NCBI GenBank assembly: GCA_024234165.1
Contig: JACKOP010000004.1
Span: 1-64,000 of the forward strand
Origin: Pseudomonadales bacterium
GTDB lineage: Bacteria; Pseudomonadota; Gammaproteobacteria; Pseudomonadales; UBA5518
Direction of reading: 5' to 3'
DNA: 64,000 nt
Shown piece by piece: positions 24,558 to 32,653 of the stretch. The notes beneath the pieces are model-generated. The model was not told the DNA's origin. It was given only the letters and a program-made list of their open reading frames with translations, and searched no databases. The position numbers and the translations under genes are program-made. Within the stretch, counting starts at the first letter, position 1. Each line of letters starts with the position of its first letter.

Positions 24558-27092
24558 TCAGTCGTAGCTATAGACCACGTCCAGACCGTAAGTACGCGGC
24601 TCACCAAAGACCGCGCCAGACCAGCCCAGCGCACCGAAGTCGATACCCCAGTTGATGTATTCTTGATCGGTCAGGTTCTTGCCCCACAGCGACACCCGCA
24701 GCTTGTTGCTGTCGCTGCAGCAGCCACCGAGCCGGATGTCGTTCAGGCTGATGCGTGCATTGACCAGTGTGCGGCTGTCTGGCGAGTTCCATTCATTCTC
24801 GTACGGGTGGTATACGAAGCTGTCCTTGTAGGCAACGTCGACCCGTGCAGACAGCACGCCAAAGCTGAACGGCTCGAAATCGTACTGCACGCCGAGCGAT
24901 GCACTGTTCTTCGGCGCCTCCGGGACCTTGGTGTTGCGCGCGATGTTCTCGAGCCGGCCGGTGCTCGCGTTGTACGACATGTATTCGTCGAACTTGGCGT
25001 CCAGATACCCGTAGGTGAAATCGATCGTCAGTCCATCAACTGGCACCGCAACGACGTCGAACTCGATACCCTGGATCGTCTCCTCGCCTGCATTGACCGT
25101 GCTCGCGGATGCACCACCCGAGCCCGCCTTGAACACGGAGACCTGCGCGTCGGTGTACTCGTTGCGGAACAGCGCCACGTTCAGGCGCAGGCGGTTGTCC
25201 AGCAGCTCCGACTTCAGGCCGAGCTCGATCGACTTGATCTCTTCCTCGTCATAAGGGGTTCGAAACTCCTCCGCACTTGCTGCGCGTGCCCCGAAACCAC
25301 CGCCGTTGTAGCCGGTGGCGTAGGTCAGATAGGCGCGGATATCGTCGTTGAACGCGTAGTTGAGGTTCGCCAGGTAGCTGACGTTGTCCCAGTCCCCTTT
25401 GCCACGGACCGGGTTGTTGCGGCTGTGTGTGGGTATGGCGCGCACTATGTTCTGGTTGAACAGCCACGCCTTCTTGTCGTCTTCCGTGTAGCGGATGCCA
25501 AGCGTCAGGCCCAGTGCGTCGGTCAACGCATAGGTTGCCTGTCCGTAGACCGCGCGCGACCTGGCGTTCTGCCCATACGCAAAGTCGACCACACCAGGAG
25601 CGCCTGGGTCGTCACCGGGAATCGGCAGTCGTTGCGAACCGACACACAGATACCCGCCATACATCGCCGGACAGAAACCGGCTGCATCATAGAGCGGGCC
25701 CAGTGGATCCGAGAACGCGCCATTAGGCGCGACGAATGCGATCGGCAACGAGTAGGTTTGCGGATTATTCTCGAACACGTCCTCCTCGTACATGAAGATG
25801 CCGCCGGTGTAATGCAACCGATCGTCGAAGGCGCTGCCGATGATCTGGAACTCGTGCGAGTCCATTTCGACCTTGTTCTTCAAGCGGGAATGGAAAGCAG
25901 GCGTCTGGATCGGATCGTTGTTGCCCGCGTACACGCCGTAGAACAGATCGCGCACGTAGTACACGCCACCATCCAGTGCACTGCCATTGCCCTGTCTGGA
26001 CCGACGCGATCCGAGCAGGTACTTCAGCGTAAGGTTTGGCGAGACATCCCAAGCGACGATGAAGGAATGCGCCTTGATCTTCAAGTATTCCTCGGTTTCC
26101 TCGTCGGACGTGAAGTGCTCCTGGCGCTTGTTGCGCGGGTACACGTTCTGCGCCATCTGGTCGAACAGCCCGCCTGGGCCGGTCAACATCCGGTAGTCGC
26201 GCGCTTCGTGCCCGAACCCGGTGCTTACGGAATCCTTGACCTTCAGGATCTGGAATGGTGCAGCAACGCCCGAGTTGTCGGTCTTGTCGAACGCATAATC
26301 GAAAGTCAGGTCTTCGCGCGGCGTCCAGCGCAGTGCGAAGCGGTACGCGTCGTTGTCTTGCGAGGCAAGATCCTTTTGCACCTTTTCGTTCGGCATTTGC
26401 GGCTGCAGTGGCACGCCCGTGTAGTGGTTGTCTGCCCAGCCGTCGGTTTCGCTGTGGTTGTACGAAATCTTGGCTGCCAGATTGCCGACTGCCGGCAGGT
26501 CCAGGCTGCCACCGTAGCGCAGGTAACCGAAGTTGCCGACCGACGCCGTTGCCTTGCCGCGCAGCTCACCGCTCGGCTTCTGGGTAGTCACACTGACCGC
26601 ACCCCCAGTGGTGTTGCGTCCGAACAGCGTGCCCTGCGGACCGCGCAGCACCTCGATGCGTTCCAGGTCGGCAATATCGAACACGCCACCGATCGATTTG
26701 CTGATGAGGATGCCGTCGATATACAGCCCCACCTTGGGGTCCGCCGTCAATGCAGTCTCAGTGGTACCCATGCCACGAATTGCAATCGACATATTCGAAT
26801 TCGACGACGACTGCTTCTGAATCAGCACGTTCGGCGCAAAATCGGCGATTTTCGAGACCTCATATACACCGAGACTGGCCAGTTTGTCGGCAGTGAACGC
26901 CGTGATGGCAATCGGCGTGTCCTGCAACGATTCTTCACGCCGCTGGGCAGTAACGACGATCTCCTCGAGTCCTGCTGCACGCTGCGAATCCTGGGCTGCG
27001 GCCGGGATGGCTGTTCCTGCTGCCGCTGCAATGGCTGCACCGATGGCAAGTACAGAGATGCGTCGCGCCGATATGCTTCGTGAGATTGACAT
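24558..27092 (-). CDS. TonB-dependent outer membrane receptor
   Basis: An 844-residue receptor from ATG 27092 with AGGTAA upstream. Residues 1-34 are a signal peptide (SVLAIGAAIAAAAG, AIPAAAQ). A TonB-box-like segment EEIVVTAQRREESLQDTPIA follows, then the plug domain with IRGMGTTETALTADPKVG, LERIEVLRGPQGTLFGRN and TTGGAVSV. The rest is a 22-strand barrel rich in aromatic residues, ending in VVYSYD. Such sphingomonad-style receptors import large or hydrophobic compounds rather than only siderophores; the ligand is unknown. It lies downstream of a second, interrupted receptor on the same strand, separated by about 190 AT-rich bases that may carry its own promoter. Confidence 0.93.
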   Translation of the reverse strand: MSISRSISARRISVLAIGAAIAAAAGTAIPAAAQDSQRAAGLEEIVVTAQRREESLQDTPIAITAFTADKLASLGVYEVSKIADFAPNVLIQKQSSSNSNMSIAIRGMGTTETALTADPKVGLYIDGILISKSIGGVFDIADLERIEVLRGPQGTLFGRNTTGGAVSVTTQKPSGELRGKATASVGNFGYLRYGGSLDLPAVGNLAAKISYNHSETDGWADNHYTGVPLQPQMPNEKVQKDLASQDNDAYRFALRWTPREDLTFDYAFDKTDNSGVAAPFQILKVKDSVSTGFGHEARDYRMLTGPGGLFDQMAQNVYPRNKRQEHFTSDEETEEYLKIKAHSFIVAWDVSPNLTLKYLLGSRRSRQGNGSALDGGVYYVRDLFYGVYAGNNDPIQTPAFHSRLKNKVEMDSHEFQIIGSAFDDRLHYTGGIFMYEEDVFENNPQTYSLPIAFVAPNGAFSDPLGPLYDAAGFCPAMYGGYLCVGSQRLPIPGDDPGAPGVVDFAYGQNARSRAVYGQATYALTDALGLTLGIRYTEDDKKAWLFNQNIVRAIPTHSRNNPVRGKGDWDNVSYLANLNYAFNDDIRAYLTYATGYNGGGFGARAASAEEFRTPYDEEEIKSIELGLKSELLDNRLRLNVALFRNEYTDAQVSVFKAGSGGASASTVNAGEETIQGIEFDVVAVPVDGLTIDFTYGYLDAKFDEYMSYNASTGRLENIARNTKVPEAPKNSASLGVQYDFEPFSFGVLSARVDVAYKDSFVYHPYENEWNSPDSRTLVNARISLNDIRLGGCCSDSNKLRVSLWGKNLTDQEYINWGIDFGALGWSGAVFGEPRTYGLDVVYSYD

Positions 27093-27285
27093 GTTTGTGT
27101 TACCTGTTGTCGATGAAAGCTTGGTGATTGTTATTGCGTATGAGCATGATCGCCATGTGCCGTGGGTACACCCCCTCTGTAGCTGCAGTATGGAGTGTCA
27201 TAGGCAATTCTGCTGGCTGATTCATGACTCGCCTCCGCCCTCCGGTTCGCTGGCTTGAGGACATACCCGTACATCACGGACCAGC

Positions 27286-29754
27286 TCAGTCGCCCCAGTT
27301 GTAGCGCAGGCGGGCACCATACATACGCGGCTCGCCGTAGATCGTTGCCCAGGAGCCGGTCGAACCCGCCTGGTACAGGTCCGTGTTCGAGATGCGGTAA
27401 GTCTCGTTGGTGAGGTTGGTGCCAAACACCGACAGATCGAAGCCCGAGCCATTGATGCGGCGCCATTCGAAGGTAGCGCCCAGCAGACCATAGGACTCCA
27501 GTCGCTCTCCGGGCTGGTTCCTTTCCAGCACCAACGCTTCGGTGTGCTGGTCATCGGACCAGCCGTAGTTGACGAACAGGGACACGTCGTCGCTGAAGTT
27601 CACCTGCACATAGACGCTTGCGATCCGGTCGACGAAGTACTGCATCGGCAAGCACGACAGATCCGCCCGACCACCATAAGGAATCACGGCGCCGCTGCAG
27701 TCCTGGTGGCCGAAGGGGCTCGTCACCTCGTATGGAAACTTCTTGTACTTCGCATCCAGAAGACTCAGGTTGGCGCCAATCTCGAGCGCATCGAGGGGCC
27801 TTATGACCGCCTCCAGTTCAAGCCCGCGGATTTCCGCACTGGCGCTGCTCAGCACGCGCGCACCGCTGGCATACGTGACGGGGTTGAAGTCACCGCTGGC
27901 TCGCTGGATCTTTTCGAAGTCAGTCTGGAACACGTCGGCATTCAGACGCACCGGCACATCGCCGATCGTGAACTCGGATTTCACACCCAGTTCGTAGGAA
28001 GTGACTTCCTCGGGACCGAATGTCTGTGTCTCGGGACGGACGGCGTAGGTGTTGAAACCGCCTGCCTTGTAGCCCTTGCTCACCTTGCCGTAAACCATCA
28101 CGTCGTCGAGCACATCGTAATCCAGCCCCACGGTCCAGGTGGGCTTGCGGCTCTTCAGCCTGTCGGTGAACTCGCATTGTGCGGGATCCGCGACCAGCGC
28201 ATTGGTGGTCCCGCATCTGTACGAACCTGAAGGATCCAGAGTGAACACAGTCGCAAAACCGTCGACCTCGTCCCATGTATACCGATACCCGGCAGTCAGG
28301 CGCAGGCCATCGAACGACGCGCCGAACCCTCCCAGATCGTACGTACCCTGCGCGTAGAGCGCCCTGGATTCGTTGGTCACGCCGTAGATGCCGCGTGTGT
28401 TGAACGTATTCAGCGAACCATCACCGGTGTAATTCATGCAGTAGGCAGCAAAACCTATGGGGCAGACGTTGACGCCGCCGTACTCCTGGCGACCAGTGGG
28501 CTTGCTCTTGTAGTAAAACCCGCCGAGCACATAGTCGAGTCGTCCGCCGAGCGTCGATCCCTGCAGTTGAAGCTCTTCGGAAACCTGCTCGAAGTCATCA
28601 CGCGGGATATGGCGCTGGGTGAACGGATTGATGTCGTTCGCCGGCGCGAGGGAACCATCGCCGTCGTAACTGAAGTACAGCTTCATCTTCGAATAGCTGA
28701 CGATGTTGCGAAGCGTCGCCTGCTCGGTGATCTCGAAATCGAGGATATCCGTCACGCCCCAGGTTTCGATCTTCTCGTAATCGTCCACACCGTGCGCCAC
28801 CTTGCGCTTGCCGCGTGCGTTCTGTGCATCGGTGAGGTCCTGGTACAGCGAGCAAGGGACGTCCAGACCCGGCACGGCGCTGTTGTCACAGATGCCATAC
28901 CCGGTCGGCCCGTAAGCCGCCAGGTTGAAGCCACGATTGATCAGTCCCGTGCCGTTGTTGCGTGACGAGGTGTTGGACACCATCAGGTAGTTTTCGATAC
29001 CGTCGGTCGGACGCCAGGTGATGCCAAGCCGAGCGGTCCAGTAGTCCTTGTCGTCGCGATACTTGTTCCAGTTGATGTCCCTGGTGAAGCCTTCGCGATC
29101 CACGCTTTCGGCGGCCAGACGCACCAGCAACCTGTCTTCGATCACGGGGACGTTGATGACCGCCTGCAGTTCACGGTCCTCGTAGTTGCCGACCTGCGCC
29201 TGCACGTGCCCTTCCATCTGCTCGGTTGGCCGGTGCGGCGACAGCAATATGGCACCGCCCGTGGTGTTGCGCCCGAACAGCGTGCCCTGCGGACCTTTGA
29301 GCACCTGTACGTTCTCGAGGTCCAGAAAGATGCCGGGGCCACCCTGGGATGACAGTGTCAAGGCGGCCGGCAACGGCGCTTCCGCCATGTACAGCGCAAC
29401 TCCGGGCGCAGCCTGGAACGTAGCGCCCTGGCCCCGGATCGTGGGGGAACCCACATTGCGCTGACCCTGTCCATTCGGGCCGACCACCAGTGACGGGACC
29501 CGGGACTGCAGGCCCTGCGTGTCCACGATATTCATTTGCTGGAGATTTGCACTGCTGAATGCGGTGATCGCGACCGGAACGTCCTAGCTGGATTCTTCCT
29601 TGCGGCGCGCGGTGACGAGGACTTCCTCCAGCCCTGACGCGGTGGCAGCAGGAGTTTGGGCGTGAACGATACCCGGGGGCGACAACACGGCCAGCAGCGT
29701 TGAGCCACGGATGATCGCCCGAGCCAGCGTGCGGGAGCGGACAGGGAATTTCAT
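27286..29754 (-). pseudogene. TonB-dependent receptor interrupted by an in-frame TAG in the plug domain
   Basis: Read from ATG 29754 the frame encodes a signal peptide (MKFPVRSRTLARAIIRGSTL... ending GIVHAQ) and the TonB-box region GLEEVLVTARRKEESS, then TAG at codon 57 (29586-29584). It continues without shift as DVPVAITAFSSANLQQMN. In relatives this site reads EESLQDVP or similar, so the stop most likely replaces a CAG glutamine codon. The remaining 766 codons are intact. They have IRGQGATFQAAPGVAL, LENVQVLKGPQGTLFGRN and TTGGAILL in the plug and a complete barrel ending RLRYNWGD. Translation restarting at ATG 29535 would give 749 residues without export signal. It is a recent pseudogene, a readthrough case or a sequencing error. 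Confidence 0.85.
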
Positions 29755-29810
29755 TTTTGATCTCCGGGGAGGATTTGAGGCGTTGAATGTTGTACAAGGC
29801 CTATCTGCAC

Positions 29811-30296
29811 AGGTCGGGTTCCAACCCGACGGGTATAGGCACCAACCGTCGGCATGAATGCCGACCTACGCATACGCGCGTAGGTCGGGTTTCAACCCGA
29901 CCGGTACGGGCACCGATCGTCGGCATGAATGCCGACCTACGCATACGCGCGCAGGTCGGGTTCCAACCCGACAGGTACGGGCACCGATCGTCGGCATGAA
30001 TGCCGACCTACGCATACGCGCGTAGGTCGGGTTTCAACCCGACAGGTACGGGCATCAACCGTCGGCATGAATGCCGACCTATGCATACGCGCGTAGGTCG
30101 GGTTCCAACCCGACAGGTACGGGCACCAACCGTCGGCATGAATGCCGACCTACGCATACGCGCGCAGGTCGGGTTTCAACCCGACAGGTACGGGCACCAA
30201 CCGTCGGCATGAATGCCGACCTACGCATACGCGCGCAGGTCGGGTTTCAACCCGACAGGTATGGGCATCAATCGTCGGCATGAATGCCGACCTACG
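29811..30296. repeat. Seven tandem copies of a 71-bp palindromic repeat
   Basis: Units begin at 29811, 29882, 29953, 30024, 30095, 30166 and 30237, with an exact 71-bp period. The last is cut to about 60 bp. Each unit holds two hairpins, GTCGGGTT-TC-AACCCGAC and GTCGGCAT-GA-ATGCCGAC, joined by AGGTACGGGCACCAACC. The outer ends AGGTCGG/CCGACCT also pair. Copies differ by a few base changes. The array fills the gap between the interrupted receptor (start 29754) and the DUF1214 gene, whose TAG stop (30294-30292) lies inside the last copy. It looks like an expanded REP/BIME-type element. There are no variable spacers, so it is not a CRISPR. Confidence 0.93.
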
Positions 30297-31395
30297 GTAG
30301 CCGGATCAGCTTCGCTTCGATCTCGGGCACCGGCAGCGCAGTGCGCGACCAGCGGAAGATCATCGGCCCCTCGAGGTGGCCTCGCGTATTGATCCAGTTC
30401 GGCATACCGGGATCGCGCGCTGAAATCACGATGCGCACGCTGCCGTCGGCTTCGTAGCGCACCGTGCGGTTGTTGTAGTGGCTGCGATGGTCCATGTACG
30501 AGAGTGGTTCGAACCAGTAGTTGGTGGTATCGAGCCCCCAGTACGGCACATCCGCCGGCTTGAAACTGACCAGCAGCGCCTGATCGGGTTCGAGACGGAA
30601 ATACCCCGACGAGAAGCGGTGCCCGGTCGGCATTTCCGGTGACTCGTCCGGGTCCTGCTCCACTTCAAACACGAAGAAGCGGTTCGGCTCGGCGGCACGA
30701 CGCTGATCGACGATCGCAGCCCAGATATTGACCGAGCGCGACACATACGCACTGGTACGTTCGAGCGCATGACGCACCTCGGCAATCGTGAGCGGCGGGC
30801 GATCACCGGTGGCGCCGAGCTGCTCGATATCGAAGGTCGCGCCGCGCGTCTTCGACCAGTCGTGCGCATACTGGCGAATGAAAAGCACCGTGGACTCGGG
30901 CGTGGTGCGAATCCAGCTGCTGGTCCAGCCTGCCGGCTTTTCAGGTGCCAGCAGCAGTTCATAGCTGCCATCGGACTTCACCGTCAGCTCGTGCTCGGTC
31001 ACCGCGCCCACCTGCGCGCTGGTCGCGTCGAGCCCGATCTTGCCGGCGTAGACGGTAAATTCGACGTAAGGTGCCTCGCCGCGGCTGCCGCTCAGGCGAT
31101 AGCTCTTCGACCCGTCGATCATCACCTGGTAATAACGGGAATCCGAAGTTTCCCCCTCGCCCAGCGTCGTCGACGTGACGAGCTGGTAGACCTCGGGATG
31201 CTCGGTATTACCGTATTCGAGCGCCGCCTCGAAACCCATGCGGATCATGCGTACCAGCTTGCGCAGCCCCTCGGCCTGCGTCAGTTGATCTTCCGGCGTT
31301 GCGGCCCGTGAGAGCACGGCACCTGCGGGCTTCAGACTGTCACAAAACGCTTCCCAGGCCTGTACGCTCAGCTTCTTGTTGTCGCTCATTGGCAT
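30292..31395 (-). CDS. DUF1214 domain protein
   Basis: A 367-residue protein. ATG 31395 (MPMSDNKKLS) follows GGAGGAGCAC; ATG 31389 two codons on is equally plausible. The C-terminal 110 residues match DUF1214: TTNYWFEPLSYMDHR, HYNNRTVRYEADGSVRIV, and GMPNWINTRGHLEGPMIFRW. The N-terminal part contains SRYYQVMIDGSKSYRLSG. No signal peptide or membrane helix is evident. Function of the family is unknown. DUF1214 genes are often seen beside catabolic and sulfotransferase genes (from memory). It is the last gene of the molybdoenzyme-sulfotransferase operon, 29 bases after the sulfotransferase. Its stop codon TAG is provided by the edge of the 71-bp repeat array, so its 3' end may have been altered. 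Confidence 0.82.
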   Translation of the reverse strand: MPMSDNKKLSVQAWEAFCDSLKPAGAVLSRAATPEDQLTQAEGLRKLVRMIRMGFEAALEYGNTEHPEVYQLVTSTTLGEGETSDSRYYQVMIDGSKSYRLSGSRGEAPYVEFTVYAGKIGLDATSAQVGAVTEHELTVKSDGSYELLLAPEKPAGWTSSWIRTTPESTVLFIRQYAHDWSKTRGATFDIEQLGATGDRPPLTIAEVRHALERTSAYVSRSVNIWAAIVDQRRAAEPNRFFVFEVEQDPDESPEMPTGHRFSSGYFRLEPDQALLVSFKPADVPYWGLDTTNYWFEPLSYMDHRSHYNNRTVRYEADGSVRIVISARDPGMPNWINTRGHLEGPMIFRWSRTALPVPEIEAKLIRLP

Positions 31396-31424
31396 GTGCT
31401 CCTCCGCCGTGTCATGTCGTGCGC

Positions 31425-32624
31425 CTAGCCTTCGCTCGCAACCCCGAAATACTCCTGGTAGAAGCGGTAACGTTCGCGCTCGCGTACCGGATCAAGGCCA
31501 AAGTCCTCCAGACGGTAACGATGCACACCATGGCGTTCCTTGGGATTGCTGTCGATGAATTCGCGCATCCGTGCCTCGGTCGCAGCAGGCAACGGCAGCC
31601 CGAAGTGCGCATAGATGCGCCGGACCATCGCCAGCGGGTCGCGAACCAGTTCGGCAAAATGCATGTCGAAGATCGTCGCTGCCTCCGGGCGTGTGCGACG
31701 GAACTCCACGCCGTTGCGCATCGCACGCTCCCACGACACGCTCCACATCTCGCCGACTTCACGCTTGTCGACCTGGTCGCTGCCCATGCTGCACGCCATC
31801 GAGACCAGCGAGCAGTGCGAGGCGATCAGCTTCAGCGGGTCACGGTGCGTCATGATCACCTGCGCGTCCGGATAGACCGTGTACAGCGCATCGAGAGCGA
31901 ACAGATGGCCGGTACTCTTCAGCACCCAGCGCTGCTTCGGGTTGTGCCACTGCATGTACTGCAACAGGCGCTTGTGCGTGCGGTAAACGGAAGTCTGGTC
32001 CCGGGTTTCCACCCACTCCTCGTAGGACGGAATACGGAACTGGTTCGCAAAGATCACGCTCCCGAAGTCGAATGCGTTCAGCATCAGACATTCCTGCGTG
32101 AGCTGTGCACCCATCTCGTGGATCGCCTGGAACTCCGGAATCAGCGCGCGCGAAGTCTGTTCGAAGTGCGCCTCGCAGCGGGCAATGCGCGGGTCGCTCT
32201 CGTACGTGGCGGCTTCCGCCGGCGGCGACATGTAGTGGGTTTCCCAGGTCATCGGCACGCGGCTGTCCGGGTCACGTGCCAGCAGATCGTGCAGGATCGT
32301 CGAACCGGTGCGCGGCAGGCCGACGACGAACACGGGCTTGCGGATCTCGACCTCGAGAATCGACGGGTTGCGGCGGATGTCCTCGGTAACCTGCAGGCGG
32401 TTCTCGAGGTGACGCAGCAACTCGCCGAAAGCAATGTTGCGACCGACCTTGTTCAGTCGCGCTTCATCGTTCAGCGACGCAAGCAGCCGCGTGAAACCTT
32501 CCTTCCACTCGGCTTCGTCACCGAAATCATCGAGGCCCGTGCTCTGCCGGGCAGCAGCGAGCAAGGCCGCTTCGCTCAACTCCACATCGGACAGTTCGTC
32601 ACTGCCGGTCATTTCGCCATCCAT
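31425..32624 (-). CDS. Sulfotransferase family protein (Sulfotransfer_3 type)
   Basis: A 399-residue protein. Start ATG 32624 (MDGEMTGSDELSDVELSE) has CAGAGG at good spacing; ATG 32633 is also in frame. The 5'-phosphosulfate loop is FVVGLPRTGSTILHDLLARD at about residue 100, and the 3'-phosphate motif is VIMTHRDPLKLIASHCSL near residue 255. The catalytic base candidate is in the histidine-rich segment after the loop (ETHYMSPP). Such enzymes transfer sulfate from PAPS to a hydroxyl or amine. It lies 29 bases downstream of the alpha subunit of a hydrocarbon-hydroxylating-type molybdoenzyme, so the alcohol made by that enzyme or its later product may be the acceptor. That is inference only. Confidence 0.87.
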   Translation of the reverse strand: MDGEMTGSDELSDVELSEAALLAAARQSTGLDDFGDEAEWKEGFTRLLASLNDEARLNKVGRNIAFGELLRHLENRLQVTEDIRRNPSILEVEIRKPVFVVGLPRTGSTILHDLLARDPDSRVPMTWETHYMSPPAEAATYESDPRIARCEAHFEQTSRALIPEFQAIHEMGAQLTQECLMLNAFDFGSVIFANQFRIPSYEEWVETRDQTSVYRTHKRLLQYMQWHNPKQRWVLKSTGHLFALDALYTVYPDAQVIMTHRDPLKLIASHCSLVSMACSMGSDQVDKREVGEMWSVSWERAMRNGVEFRRTRPEAATIFDMHFAELVRDPLAMVRRIYAHFGLPLPAATEARMREFIDSNPKERHGVHRYRLEDFGLDPVRERERYRFYQEYFGVASEG

Positions 32625-32653
32625 CGCCTGCATCCTCTGTAGTTCATTCGCGT

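Noticed and set aside
24663..27083. 806-codon open frame on the plus strand across the TonB receptor
   Set aside because: It is antisense to a clear receptor gene in GC-rich DNA; composition is Val/Arg/His-rich with no family motif or ribosome site.
29787..30283. Three open frames of 70 codons inside the 71-bp repeats
   Set aside because: Each is just three repeat units (213 bases) read through; they have the same repetitive sequence in shifted positions and no ribosome site.
29811..30296. CRISPR array
   Set aside because: The whole 71-bp unit is repeated with no unique spacers, and no cas genes are nearby.
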